A stretch of 53,693 bases of DNA from Bacteroidaceae bacterium (lineage in GTDB: Bacteria > Bacteroidota > Bacteroidia > Bacteroidales > Bacteroidaceae), in assembly GCA_017517605.1 (NCBI GenBank), contig JAFWYQ010000054.1:1-53693 (forward strand), given 5' to 3'. Shown piece after piece: positions 1 to 8,648 of this stretch. Numbering within the stretch: the first letter of the stretch is position 1; every line of letters begins with the position of its first letter. The translations under genes were made by a program, and so were the position numbers. Below the pieces are notes generated by a model, which did not search any database, was not told the origin of the DNA, and saw only the letters and a list, made by a program, of their open reading frames with translations.

Positions 1-578
1 AGTTTATCGTATTGCTCACTAAACCATTGGCTGATAGGTATTCGATTTGCGGTTAAGGTTAGTCGCTTGTCACTATCTCGCAAAATCTGCAAGGGGGTAT
101 TATCCGTAGCAAACCATCGGTTATGCTCCGAAGAGAATAGTCGCCCTGTAAAGTTCACAATCTTACCCTTAATCAGCTCGGCAAACTCCATAGCCGAAAG
201 CCCGATTTGCTTGGCGAGGCGTTCCAATCTAAGGAGATTGGCAAAATCGGGATACCAACGATGAGCGGTATTGATTATCGAATTAAGGATGTTGGTTTCC
301 TCCTTATGCTCGGCCTCTTTTGCTTCGAGAGCCTTGCGATGCTCGTTGTCCTTATTCATCATTGCTCTGCTATGTTCCACCTCCATTTGCTTGATGTTGG
401 ATTGCAGTTGTTCGATGGTCTCATCTCGTATTGCGATTTCATCCCGTAAATCCTCATTCTTGCGTTCCAAAGATTTCATCTTACCGCTGCCGAAAAGAGA
501 ACTGACACCGCTTGCAAGGGCTGTGGCTGCATCGGTGGCTACGCTTTTGAGTTTGTCAGTGCGTATCTCCTGGAAAAG
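1..578 (-). pseudogene. MobV-type mobilisation relaxase, C-terminal remnant
   Basis: Read on the minus strand, one frame stays open from an in-frame TGA at 581-579 to the window edge, giving about 192 residues. It starts EIRTDKLKS and goes on to a glycine-rich SLFGSGKMKSLER stretch, a long charged coiled coil rich in Glu, Lys and His, and a C-terminal globular part (RWYPDFANLLRLERLAKQIG, then GRLFSSEHNRWF and PISQWFSEQYDK). This order is what I know from the C-terminal half of Bacteroides MobV/Pre-type relaxases of small mobilisable elements. The N-terminal catalytic domain is missing: homology stops at about 578 and unrelated sequence follows. The first internal ATG is at 479-477 within the coiled coil. 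The 3' end lies outside the window. It is best read as a decayed or rearranged mobile-element fragment that could not nick DNA. Confidence 0.7.
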
Positions 579-701
579 TCAAAAACGCAGAAATTCACCT
601 TTTTTGCTCCGAGAACCGTAATTTTAGACATAAAAACAAAGGAACATAAGTTTATCCTTTTCTAAAAGTTGATTATGGCACACCCCGACCTTGGTTTTTA
701 T

Positions 702-807
702 AAAAATGCGGCTTAGAAAATCTTTTTTCCAAGTCGCAAAAATCAAAATGCGGCTTGCATTTTACCCAAATGCAAGCCGCAGATTTTTTTTTCCAAGCCG
801 CATTTTT
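702..807. repeat. Nested inverted repeats around a GCGGCTT core
   Basis: The inner hairpin has 13-bp perfect arms (750-762 and 768-780) around the loop TACCC. Outside it, AAAAATGCGGCTT (702-714) pairs with AAGCCGCATTTTT (795-807). A degenerate copy, AAGTCGCA, sits at 731-738. It lies 34 bp past the mscS stop and is flanked by A/T runs on both sides, so it could terminate transcription in either direction. The rest of 579-840 holds nothing I recognise. Confidence 0.75.
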
Positions 808-840
808 TTTGCGGATGACGCGGCTCTTCCAACATGTGCG

Positions 841-1674
841 TTATACGCTGTGAACAGTGAGTTGTGGGAAGGGGAACTCGATGCCCTCTTTGTTGAAGGT
901 GGCATAGACGGTCTTGTTCATGTCGAAATGAACGCCCCAGTAGTCAGATGCTTTTGTCCATACGCGCACGGTGATGTTCACGCTGCTGTCGGCCAACTGT
1001 CCCAGTTCGATGAAGGGGGCGGGAGTGTCGAGGATGCGTTTGTCGGCGGCAATGATTTGCTTCAGCACGGCTTGTACGCGGTCAAAATCGGTGCCATATT
1101 CCACACCAAAGCTGAAGTCTACGCGGCGCACATCCTTGTGGCTGTAATTAGTCACCACGGCATTGCTCATGGCACCGTTTGGAGCATACACCACCTTGTT
1201 GTCAGCCGTTACCAGTACGGTGTGGAAAATCTGAATCTCCTGCACGGTACCGCTGGCTCCAGTGGATGCCTCGATGTAGTCGCCCACCTTGTAGGGACGG
1301 AATATGAGGATGATGATGCCTCCGGCAAAGTTCTGCAAATTGCCCGACAGGGCCATACCTACGGCTACACCGGCCGATGCCAGCAGGGCAGCAAAGCCGG
1401 TCAGCTCAATGCCCAGTTTGCCGATGACGGCCAGGCCCAGCATGACGAGCAGCAGGATGTTGACCATGCTCTTGAGGAATGTCTGTACACCGGCTTCCAC
1501 CTTACGCTTGGCCAAAATTTTGGCAAACAGTCTGTTGGCCCAGTTAACAAGAATTTTACCGATAATGAAAATGATGATGGCGCCCAGAATGCGCTCGCCC
1601 AAATCGATGCCCGAAGTGATGAGCTTGTCGATGATGGTGCTCAGTTGTGAACTGATGTCTGCAGTTAAAATCAT
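841..1674 (-). CDS. mscS: Small-conductance mechanosensitive channel, MscS family
   Basis: The 277-residue protein is close to the usual MscS length. Hydrophobic segments lie at about residues 25-45 and 68-90. They are followed by the pore-lining helix rich in Gly and Ala (LLASAGVAVGMALSGNLQNF) and the start of the cytoplasmic beta domain (FRPYKVGDYIE). The C-terminal alpha/beta vestibule follows (YAPNGAMSNAVVTNYS and onward). MscS channels sit in the inner membrane as heptamers and release solutes under hypo-osmotic shock. The gene is alone on the minus strand, divergent from the M28 gene. A TACTTTTG -7 box lies 47 bp upstream of the ATG. Confidence 0.95.
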   Translation of the reverse strand: MILTADISSQLSTIIDKLITSGIDLGERILGAIIIFIIGKILVNWANRLFAKILAKRKVEAGVQTFLKSMVNILLLVMLGLAVIGKLGIELTGFAALLASAGVAVGMALSGNLQNFAGGIIILIFRPYKVGDYIEASTGASGTVQEIQIFHTVLVTADNKVVYAPNGAMSNAVVTNYSHKDVRRVDFSFGVEYGTDFDRVQAVLKQIIAADKRILDTPAPFIELGQLADSSVNITVRVWTKASDYWGVHFDMNKTVYATFNKEGIEFPFPQLTVHSV

Positions 1675-1720
1675 ACGTTTTTGTTGAATTAGTTTTTATT
1701 GGATTATCTTAAAACAGGTG

Positions 1721-1728
1721 CAAAAGTA
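1721..1728 (-). promoter_or_regulatory. -7 box upstream of mscS
   Basis: On the minus strand this reads TACTTTTG, matching the Bacteroides TAnnTTTG element. No TTTG was found at the expected 19-21 bp upstream, so only half of the promoter is supported. Confidence 0.45.
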
Positions 1729-1822
1729 GTGATTATTCACATTGTGTGGTCTGTTTTGTGGGAACTTTTAACATTATTAATAGTGCCAGTTATGCAAATA
1801 TAGTTATCATTAGTTAATATTA

Positions 1823-1854
1823 TTCGTTTTTTTGACAAGTTAATTGTATATTTG
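1823..1854 (+). promoter_or_regulatory. Promoter of the M28/sufE pair
   Basis: TTCG (1823-1826), exactly 20 bp, then TATATTTG (1847-1854). This is one mismatch from the Bacteroides consensus. It rules out the in-frame TTG at 1852 as a start, because that codon lies inside the -7 box. It supports ATG 1888, with a leader of about 25 nt. Confidence 0.65.
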
Positions 1855-1887
1855 CGCTTTATTCTGAATAAGAGATTGAAAATAACT

Positions 1888-2895
1888 ATGAATATACATA
1901 CCATCCGACCCTTTGTGTGGATTGCCTTTTCTCTGTTACTGATGTGCTGTGGCGGAGCAGGCAGCAAGTCGGCTACGCAAGCCGAGCGTAGCACCTCTTC
2001 GGTGGTGAACGTGCCTATGTTTGATGCCGACAGTGCTTATGGGTATGTGGCCCGTCAGGTGGCGTTTGGTCCCCGTGTGCCCAACAGTGAAGCGCATCGT
2101 GCGTGTGGCGATTATCTGGTAGAACAGCTGAAGAAGTCTGGTGCCTTGGTGAACGAGCAGTGCGATGTGGTGGATGCCTTTGACGGCACACCGTTGCAGA
2201 TGCGCAACATCATCGGGTCGTTCCAGCCCGAAAACCGCAAGCGCCTGTTGCTCTGCGCCCATTGGGATTGCCGCCCATGGGCTGACAACGACCCGGATGA
2301 GAAGAATCACCAGACACCCGTCGATGGCGCCAACGATGGTGCCAGCGGGGTGGGAGTGTTGTTGGAAGTGGCCCGCCAGCTGCAACAGCAACAGCCGGCC
2401 CTGGGGGTGGACATCATCTTTTTCGATGTGGAGGACTATGGAGTGCCCCAGTTTATGCCGGGCATAGACAGCGAAGGCAGCTGGTGCTTGGGATCGCAAT
2501 ATTGGGCACGCACGCCTCATGTGCCCGACTATAATGCCCGCTTTGGTATCCTGCTCGACATGGTGGGTGGCAAGGGCGCAACCTTTTACAAAGAGGGCTT
2601 CTCGGAAGAATACGCATCGGCCATCATCGACAAGGTATGGAATAAGGCTCATGCAGCCGGCTATGGCAATTATTTCCCCAAACAGCCTGGCGGCTACGTG
2701 ACCGACGACCATCTGCCTATCAACCGGATTGCCCGCATCCCGTGTATCGACATCATCCCCATGATGACAGACAGCGAATTGTCCAGTTTCGGCGATACAT
2801 GGCACACAGTGAACGACAACATGGAACATATCGATCGGGCTACGCTGAAAGCTGTGGGCCAGACGGTGCTGGAAGTTATTTATAACGAAGAATAA
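1888..2895 (+). CDS. M28-family lipoprotein, probable glutaminyl-peptide cyclotransferase
   Basis: The 335-residue protein starts with a signal sequence ending in a lipobox (LLLMCCGG), so it is probably lipid-anchored in the cell envelope. The M28 fold is visible through the metal-site motifs: AHWDCRPWADND, DGANDGASGVGVLLE, FFDVEDYG and GGYVTDDHLPI, with a late His in DTWHTVNDN. This spacing, and the HWD.RPWAD form, match the animal-like type II glutaminyl cyclases known from Porphyromonas and Prevotella, which turn N-terminal Gln of exported proteins into pyroglutamate. An aminopeptidase role cannot be excluded from sequence alone. ATG 1888 is chosen over TTG 1852 because of the promoter. 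It is probably co-transcribed with sufE, which begins 10 bp after the stop. Confidence 0.8.
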   Translation: MNIHTIRPFVWIAFSLLLMCCGGAGSKSATQAERSTSSVVNVPMFDADSAYGYVARQVAFGPRVPNSEAHRACGDYLVEQLKKSGALVNEQCDVVDAFDGTPLQMRNIIGSFQPENRKRLLLCAHWDCRPWADNDPDEKNHQTPVDGANDGASGVGVLLEVARQLQQQQPALGVDIIFFDVEDYGVPQFMPGIDSEGSWCLGSQYWARTPHVPDYNARFGILLDMVGGKGATFYKEGFSEEYASAIIDKVWNKAHAAGYGNYFPKQPGGYVTDDHLPINRIARIPCIDIIPMMTDSELSSFGDTWHTVNDNMEHIDRATLKAVGQTVLEVIYNEE

Positions 2896-2905
2896 GACAA
2901 GAACA

Positions 2906-3331
2906 ATGAAGACCATCAACGAATTGCAAGACGAAGTCATCGAAGAGTTCAGCGAACTGGACGACTGGATGGACCGTTACCAACTGCTCATCGACCTGGG
3001 CAACGACCAGGCCCCATTGGATGAGCAATACAAGACCGAACAGAACCTGATTGAGGGGTGCCAGAGCCGTGTGTGGCTGCAAGCCGACTACGCAGACGGG
3101 CTGGTGCACTTTCAGGCCGAGAGTGATGCCCTCATCGTGAAGGGAATCATCAGCCTGCTCATTCAGGTGGTGAGCGGACATACCCCCGACGAAATATTGG
3201 AGAGTGACCTCTACTTCATCGAGCGCATCGGCCTGAAGGAACACCTTTCGCCCACGCGCAGCAACGGCCTGTTGGCCATGGTGAAGCAGATGCGCATGTA
3301 TGCCTTGGCCTTCAAGGCGAAGGGAATTTGA
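2906..3331 (+). CDS. sufE: SufE-family sulfur acceptor for Fe-S cluster assembly
   Basis: The 141-residue protein has the SufE hallmark GCQSRVW at residues 52-58, whose Cys accepts persulfide sulfur from a SufS-type cysteine desulfurase. Also visible are the N-terminal helical region (DEVIEEFSELDDWMDRYQLL) and the central SALIVKGI-type segment. It acts in the cytoplasm. The other suf genes are not in this window. It follows the M28 gene with a 10-bp gap and no terminator between them, so the two probably share the promoter at 1823-1854. This pairing does not suggest a shared function. Confidence 0.92.
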   Translation: MKTINELQDEVIEEFSELDDWMDRYQLLIDLGNDQAPLDEQYKTEQNLIEGCQSRVWLQADYADGLVHFQAESDALIVKGIISLLIQVVSGHTPDEILESDLYFIERIGLKEHLSPTRSNGLLAMVKQMRMYALAFKAKGI

Positions 3332-3402
3332 CTCTAGAAATTAGATTATCTAGAATTTCTAGAATATCTAGAATATCTAGAGTCTCTAGATTATCTAGAA
3401 AA
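3332..3402. repeat. CTAGA word array
   Basis: Seven exact CTAGA words and one degenerate copy follow each other at about 9-bp spacing (for example CTAGAATAT). Since TCTAGA is its own reverse complement, the whole array can fold back on itself. It begins right at the sufE stop and ends 40 bp before the GH51 start. A related array lies at 41403-41478. Confidence 0.85.
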
Positions 3403-3441
3403 AACAGAATAATATATTATTAACCAAATAACAAAAAACAA

Positions 3442-5436
3442 ATGAAAACACTGTTGACAACCCTGGCATTGGCCGCTGGACTGACGGCTGCTGCACAGAC
3501 CGCCAACACACACGAGTTGGTGATTAACACGAAGAAAGTGGGTGCTGAAATCCAACCCACCATGTACGGACTCTTCTTTGAGGACATCAATTATGCTGCC
3601 GATGGCGGTCTCTATGCCGAATTGGTGAAGAACCGCTCATTCGAGTTCCCCTGCAACAACTTGCAAGGCTGGAAAGTGGCCGGTAAGGTGGAACTGAAGA
3701 ACGATGGTCCCTTTGAGCGCAATCCCCACTATGTGCGCCTGAACGGTTCGGGCCACGGACACAAGCACACTTGCATCGAAAACGAGGGTTATTTCGGCAT
3801 TGGTGTAGAGAAAGGCAAGAAGTACCGCTTCAGTGTGTGGGCACGTACCGCCAAACCTAACGGCACCGCCAAGATATATGCTGAAATTGCCAACACCAAG
3901 TCAATGGGTGAGAACCAGGGACTGGCAGGAGCCGAAATCACTGTAAACTCTCACGAGTGGAAGAAGTATGAGGTGGAACTGACACCCAACCAGACTGAGG
4001 AGAAAGCCGTGATGCGCGTATTCTTGCGCGGACAGAACGGTGCCGATGTGGAGCACGTGTCACTCTTCCCCGTTGACACTTGGAATGGTCACAAGAATGG
4101 TCTCCGTAAGGACCTCGTGCAGGCTTTGGCCGACGTGAAACCCGGTGTGTTCCGCTTCCCCGGCGGATGTATTGTCGAGGGTACCGACCTTGAGACCCGC
4201 TATGACTGGAAGAAATCAGTAGGCCCCGTAGAGAACCGTCCGCTCAACGAAAACCGTTGGCAATATACCTTTGGTCACCGTTTCTTCCCCGACTATTATC
4301 AGAGTTACGGCCTCGGATTCTATGAGTACTTCCTCATGTCTGAAGAGATTGGCGCTGAGCCGCTTCCTATCCTCAATGTAGGTTTGGCTTGCCAGTATCA
4401 GAACAACCACGAGAGTGCTCACTGCCCGGTAGATCACTTGCAACCGTTCATTGATGATGCACTTGACCTCATCGAGTTCGCTAACGGTGGTACTGACACT
4501 GAGTGGGGTAAGTTGCGTGCCGAAATGGGTCACCCCGAACCTTTCAACCTGAAGTTCCTCGGTATCGGTAACGAACAGTGGGGTAAGGAATATCCCGAAC
4601 GTCTGGAGGTGTTTGTAAAGGTGTTGCGCGAAAAACATCCCGAAATCAAGATTGTAGGTTCATCAGGTCCTAACTCTGAGGGTCGCGACTTCGACTACTT
4701 GTGGCCGGAGATGAAGCGTCTGAAAGTTGACCTCGTGGACGAGCACTTCTATCGCCCCGAAAGCTGGTTCCTTGCAGCCGGTAACCGCTATGACAAGTAC
4801 GACCGCAAGGGTCCGAAGGTGTTTGCCGGTGAATATGCCTGCCACGGTGCCAATGGCAAGAAGTGGAACCACTTCAATGCAGCTTTGCTCGAAGCAGCTT
4901 TCATGACTAACCTCGAACGTAATGCTGATATCGTACACATGGCTACCTACGCTCCGCTCTTTGCCCACGTGGAAGGTTGGCAGTGGCGTCCCGACATGAT
5001 CTGGTTCGACAACCTCCGTTCAGTGCGCACTTGCAGCTACTATGTACAGCAACTCTATGCACACAACAAGGGTACCAACGTGTTGCCTTTGACAATGGGT
5101 GGCCAGCCCGTCAGCGGTCAGGAAGGTCAGGACGGACTCTTTGCCAGTGCAGTGTGGGACAACGATGCCAATGCATATATCGTGAAAGTTATCAACGTAG
5201 GTGACCAGGCCCAGCCCATTACATTGAACTTTGCCGGTTTGAAGAAGGGTGTAACCCTCACCAACGGAAAGGTCATCACATTCCATGCTGATGAATTGTT
5301 GGAGGACAATACAGTGGATGCTCCCAACAACATTGTCCCCGTAGAGAGTGGTATCGCCATCGATGGCAATGTGCTCAATACGCAGATTGGTCCCAAGACA
5401 TTCTGCATTTATAAGTTTGTAAAAAACGGTAAGTAA
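3442..5436 (+). CDS. GH51 alpha-L-arabinofuranosidase, secreted
   Basis: The 664-residue protein has a type I signal peptide (MKTLLTTLALAAGLTAAAQ), with Gln directly after the likely cleavage site. A carbohydrate-binding-like region follows at about residues 75-215 (RSFEFPCNNLQGWKVAGKVE onward), then the catalytic TIM barrel and a C-terminal beta domain. GIGNEQWG holds the predicted acid/base Glu378, and VFAGEYACHG holds the predicted nucleophile Glu464. GH51 enzymes remove alpha-L-arabinofuranosyl groups from arabinan, arabinoxylan or arabinogalactan with retention. No SusC/SusD pair or sensor lies nearby, and GH97 follows 97 bp downstream after a hairpin array. Confidence 0.93.
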   Translation: MKTLLTTLALAAGLTAAAQTANTHELVINTKKVGAEIQPTMYGLFFEDINYAADGGLYAELVKNRSFEFPCNNLQGWKVAGKVELKNDGPFERNPHYVRLNGSGHGHKHTCIENEGYFGIGVEKGKKYRFSVWARTAKPNGTAKIYAEIANTKSMGENQGLAGAEITVNSHEWKKYEVELTPNQTEEKAVMRVFLRGQNGADVEHVSLFPVDTWNGHKNGLRKDLVQALADVKPGVFRFPGGCIVEGTDLETRYDWKKSVGPVENRPLNENRWQYTFGHRFFPDYYQSYGLGFYEYFLMSEEIGAEPLPILNVGLACQYQNNHESAHCPVDHLQPFIDDALDLIEFANGGTDTEWGKLRAEMGHPEPFNLKFLGIGNEQWGKEYPERLEVFVKVLREKHPEIKIVGSSGPNSEGRDFDYLWPEMKRLKVDLVDEHFYRPESWFLAAGNRYDKYDRKGPKVFAGEYACHGANGKKWNHFNAALLEAAFMTNLERNADIVHMATYAPLFAHVEGWQWRPDMIWFDNLRSVRTCSYYVQQLYAHNKGTNVLPLTMGGQPVSGQEGQDGLFASAVWDNDANAYIVKVINVGDQAQPITLNFAGLKKGVTLTNGKVITFHADELLEDNTVDAPNNIVPVESGIAIDGNVLNTQIGPKTFCIYKFVKNGK

Positions 5437-5440
5437 TAAG

Positions 5441-5519
5441 AGTGACGAGCTACGAGCTACAAGTGAATAGTTTAGCGTTGCAAAACGACTGATATCTTGT
5501 AGTTTGTAGCTCGTTTTTT
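5441..5519. repeat. GAGCTAC word hairpin ending in a T-run
   Basis: GAGCTACGAGCTACAAG on the left pairs with CTTGTAGTTTGTAGCTCG on the right, followed by TTTTTT. In this position it looks like the terminator of the GH51 gene. The same word occurs in the arrays at 10392-10621, 28586-28700 and 48067-48124. Confidence 0.8.
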
Positions 5520-5533
5520 GTAACTGAAAAAAT

Positions 5534-7477
5534 ATGAAGAAATATCTTTCCCCTCTGTTCCTCCTTTTGGGTATCACTACAGCCCAAGCTGAGGACGTAA
5601 AGATTTACAGCCCCGACAGCCTGTTGCAGGTGACAGTGAGCGAGAACGACGGTAGCCCCGTTTATTCTATTATATATAATGGTAAGCAGATGTTGGAAGA
5701 GTCGCCGTTGGGGTTGACTACCAATGTGGCTGATTTTACCAAAGGACTCACACTGAATGCTTCGCCTGTTACAGTGATTGAGGACTGCTATTCATTACGG
5801 AATATCAAGACCAATCATGCCCACTATGTGGCCAACGAAGTGAAACTGACCTTGTCGGCCCGTCGTCGCAGTATAGGTGTGGAGTTCCGCGTGAGCAACA
5901 ACGATGTAGCCTTCCGCTACACCCTTCCTGTGTGGGGTGAGACCCGTGCTTGTGTGGTGCAGGATGAGGCTACTGGATTCAATTTCCCTGCAAAGACAAC
6001 CACTTTCCTTACTCCCCAGAGCGATGCCATGATTGGATGGAAGCGCACTAAACCCAGTTACGAGGAAGGGTATAAACCCGATGCTCCTATGAGCGACCGT
6101 TCGCAGTATGGTCACGGTTACACCTTCCCTGGCCTGTTCCACATTGGTGAGGATGGTTGGGTGTTGCTGAGCGAGACAGGTGTCGACAGCCGTTATTGCG
6201 GTTCGCGCTTGAGCGATGCTTCGCCCGAAGGAGTCTATACCATCGAGTATCCCATGCCTGAAGAGAACAACGGCAACGGCACATCGGCCCCTGGTATTGC
6301 CCTGCCCGGTGCAACCCCTTGGCGTACCATCACCATAGGCGAGACACTGAAACCCATAGTGGAGACAACTATCCCTTGGGACCTTGTGGAACCTCTCTAC
6401 GAAACCACCCGCGACTACCAGTACGGACGTGGCACATGGAGCTGGATTATGTGGCAGGACGGCAGTATCAATTACGACGACCAAGTGCGCTATATCGACC
6501 TGGCCTCTGCCATGGGTTACGAATATGTACTCATTGATAACTGGTGGGATACCAACATCGGACGCGACCGTATGGCAGAGCTTGTCAAGTATGCCCATAG
6601 CAAGAATGTGGATGTGTTCCTGTGGTACAGTTCCAGTGGTTATTGGAACGATATCGAGCAGGGGCCCGTACACCACATGGACAATCCCATCATCCGCAAG
6701 CGCGAGATGAAATGGATGGAGAGCCTGGGTGTCAAGGGTATCAAGATTGATTTCTTTGGTGGTGACAAGCAGGAGACCATGCGCCTCTACGAAGCCATCC
6801 TCAGCGATGCCGACGACCACGGTCTGATGTGCATCTTCCACGGATGTACCTTGCCACGCGGATGGGAACGTATGTATCCCAACTATGTGGGTAGTGAGGC
6901 TGTGTTGGCCAGCGAAAACCTTATCTTCTCGCAAGGAGCGTGCAATTCCGAGGCATTCAACGCGTGTCTGCATCCCTTTATTCGCAATACGGTGGGATGT
7001 ATGGAGTTCGGAGGTGTGTTCCTGAACAAGCGCAACAACCGAACCAACGATGGAGGCACTACACGCCGTACAACCGACATCTTCCAGTTGGCTACCGGTG
7101 TACTCTTCCAAAACCCTATCCAAAACTTTGCTTTGGCACCCAACAATTTGACCGATGCTCCAACCCTTTGTCTTGATTTTATGAAACAGATTCCTACCAC
7201 ATGGGACGAGACCCGTTTTATCGACGGTTATCCAGGCAAGTATTGTGTGATTGCCCGTCGTCATGGCGACACGTGGTATGTAGCAGGTATCAATGCTGGT
7301 GCTGAACCTTTGAAAATGAAGTTGACGTTGCCCATGTTCGAAGTCGGACAAGAGGTTCTCCTTTACGACGACAATGCCAAGACTTTGGCTCCCCAGCAGC
7401 AGACCGTCAAGGTGAAGAAAGGCTCGCAACTCGCCGTTACCATTGCACCGAATGGTGGAGTTGTTATACAGAAGTAA
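5534..7477 (+). CDS. GH97 glycosidase of the retaining (alpha-galactosidase-like) type
   Basis: The 647-residue protein has a signal peptide (MKKYLSPLFLLLGITTAQA) and the GH97 order: an N-terminal beta-sandwich to about residue 285, a TIM barrel (WSWIMWQDGSINYDDQVRYI, VLIDNWWD, DVFLWYSSSGYWND), and a C-terminal beta domain. KGIKIDFFGGDKQ carries Asp406 where the retaining branch, such as the B. thetaiotaomicron alpha-galactosidase, has its nucleophile. The inverting SusB branch uses a Glu elsewhere. Activity is therefore likely on alpha-galactosides. A bifunctional beta-L-arabinopyranosidase/alpha-galactosidase of this family has been described in Bacteroides, which would suit the GH51 neighbour. 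Confidence 0.9.
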   Translation: MKKYLSPLFLLLGITTAQAEDVKIYSPDSLLQVTVSENDGSPVYSIIYNGKQMLEESPLGLTTNVADFTKGLTLNASPVTVIEDCYSLRNIKTNHAHYVANEVKLTLSARRRSIGVEFRVSNNDVAFRYTLPVWGETRACVVQDEATGFNFPAKTTTFLTPQSDAMIGWKRTKPSYEEGYKPDAPMSDRSQYGHGYTFPGLFHIGEDGWVLLSETGVDSRYCGSRLSDASPEGVYTIEYPMPEENNGNGTSAPGIALPGATPWRTITIGETLKPIVETTIPWDLVEPLYETTRDYQYGRGTWSWIMWQDGSINYDDQVRYIDLASAMGYEYVLIDNWWDTNIGRDRMAELVKYAHSKNVDVFLWYSSSGYWNDIEQGPVHHMDNPIIRKREMKWMESLGVKGIKIDFFGGDKQETMRLYEAILSDADDHGLMCIFHGCTLPRGWERMYPNYVGSEAVLASENLIFSQGACNSEAFNACLHPFIRNTVGCMEFGGVFLNKRNNRTNDGGTTRRTTDIFQLATGVLFQNPIQNFALAPNNLTDAPTLCLDFMKQIPTTWDETRFIDGYPGKYCVIARRHGDTWYVAGINAGAEPLKMKLTLPMFEVGQEVLLYDDNAKTLAPQQQTVKVKKGSQLAVTIAPNGGVVIQK

Positions 7478-7500
7478 GATTTTTCTAAGTGCAATTTAGC

Positions 7501-7583
7501 TTCAGGACACAGAGATACAGTGTCACAGAGAGATAATCAGATAAGAGAAAATACTCTGTGCTTTTGTGTCTTTGTGTCCTGAA
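7501..7583. repeat. CACAGAG word hairpin after GH97
   Basis: TTCAGGACACA (7501-7511) pairs perfectly with TGTGTCCTGAA (7573-7583). Between them are CACAGAG words on the left and CTCTGTG/TTTGTGTC words on the right. A short T-run follows, so it may end GH97 transcription. Confidence 0.8.
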
Positions 7584-7743
7584 TGTTTTTAGTTACCCGT
7601 TCCCTAATTATAAGAATAGCACAAAACAATCCGTTTTTTATTGAATAATTGCCCAACTTCTTGATTATCCGACGGATTTTGTGTTATTTTGCAGTTTAAT
7701 TGCGGGAATTGCTCTTCCGCATCTAATATTTGATCCCATAAGT

Positions 7744-8637
7744 ATGAACCCACAGAGTTATATACAGACACTGACTGGTGCCGTGGAGCAGCTTTCCGAG
7801 GCTTCTTCCTATACAGGGCTTTGTCATCATCATCGCCAAGGGCAGCCCTTGCCTTCGGCTGAGCAACTGACGCAGATTGTCAATTTGGCACGTGCCATTC
7901 TTTTCCCTGGGTATTTTGGTAATTCCAGTGTGAACGCACAGACGATGACTTATCATATCGGCGTGAACGTGGAGCAACTCTATCACCTGCTGGTCAACCA
8001 GATTCAGGCAGGATTGGCTTTTGAACTTCCTGAGGATAAAGATGATGCAGAAACCCTGTGCGAACAAGCCCGTTTGTTGGCAGCACAATTCATTGGCCGT
8101 TTACCTGAAATGCGCCGTACGTTGGCTACTGACGTGGAGGCTGCCTATAACGGTGACCCTGCTGCCACGAACTATGGCGAAGTCATTTGCTGCTATCCGG
8201 CCATACGTGCCATCAGCAATTATCGCATCGCCCATGAACTGCTTGCGCTGGGTGTACCCCTTATCCCTCGTATTATCACTGAGATGGCCCATAGCGAAAC
8301 GGGTATCGACATTCACCCTGGTGCCACCATCGGACATCACTTTACGATTGACCACGGTACGGGTGTGGTCATAGGTGAGACTTGTATCATTGGCAACAAT
8401 GTGAAGCTATACCAAGGTGTGACCCTTGGTGCCAAGAGCTTTCCCCTCGACGTGAATGGTAATCCTATCAAGGGAATCCCCCGACATCCGATATTGAAGG
8501 ACGATGTCATCGTTTATAGTAATGCTACAATCCTTGGCCGTATTACCATCGGACGTGGTGCTACTGTAGGAGGAAATATTTGGGTGACTGAAGATGTGCC
8601 TGCTGGGGAAAGAATTGTACAGAGAAGGCCGAATTAG
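7744..8637 (+). CDS. Serine O-acetyltransferase
   Basis: The 297-residue protein has an N-terminal helical half and a C-terminal left-handed beta-helix of hexapeptide repeats. The catalytic stretch GHHFTIDHGTGVVIGETC is typical of serine acetyltransferases, which make O-acetylserine for cysteine synthesis. GVTLGAKS and the repeated GRITIGRGATVGGN segment are also characteristic. ATG 7744 (MNPQSYIQ) is preferred to the in-frame GTG at 7681, whose extra 21 residues look like read-back through the leader. cysS lies 4 kb downstream, but nothing ties the two together. I do not assign cysE because Bacteroidales have more than one branch of this family. Confidence 0.88.
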   Translation: MNPQSYIQTLTGAVEQLSEASSYTGLCHHHRQGQPLPSAEQLTQIVNLARAILFPGYFGNSSVNAQTMTYHIGVNVEQLYHLLVNQIQAGLAFELPEDKDDAETLCEQARLLAAQFIGRLPEMRRTLATDVEAAYNGDPAATNYGEVICCYPAIRAISNYRIAHELLALGVPLIPRIITEMAHSETGIDIHPGATIGHHFTIDHGTGVVIGETCIIGNNVKLYQGVTLGAKSFPLDVNGNPIKGIPRHPILKDDVIVYSNATILGRITIGRGATVGGNIWVTEDVPAGERIVQRRPN

Positions 8638-8648
8638 CTGGTCAAATA

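Noticed and set aside
1..578. Complete integrative mobilisable element
   Set aside because: Only the C-terminal part of the relaxase is visible; no integrase, excisionase, origin or attachment sites can be shown.
539..631. 30-codon minus-strand frame starting MSKITVLGAKK
   Set aside because: Crosses the relaxase junction and matches no family I know; kept only as part of the junction finding.
691..1650. 319-codon plus-strand frame across mscS
   Set aside because: It lies opposite a clear MscS gene, its product has no recognisable motif, and it runs through the inverted repeats at its start.
1936..2940. 334-codon minus-strand frame across the M28 gene
   Set aside because: A His/Val-rich translation typical of the antisense of a GC-biased gene; the plus strand carries intact M28 motifs and a promoter.
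3332..3402. Possible CRISPR array
   Set aside because: Repeats are only 5-9 bp, spacers are not unique sequence, and no cas genes are present; the same holds for the other word arrays.
5795..7429. 544-codon minus-strand frame across GH97
   Set aside because: Long because of codon bias in the real gene; no signal, fold or motif, and the opposite strand encodes a complete GH97.
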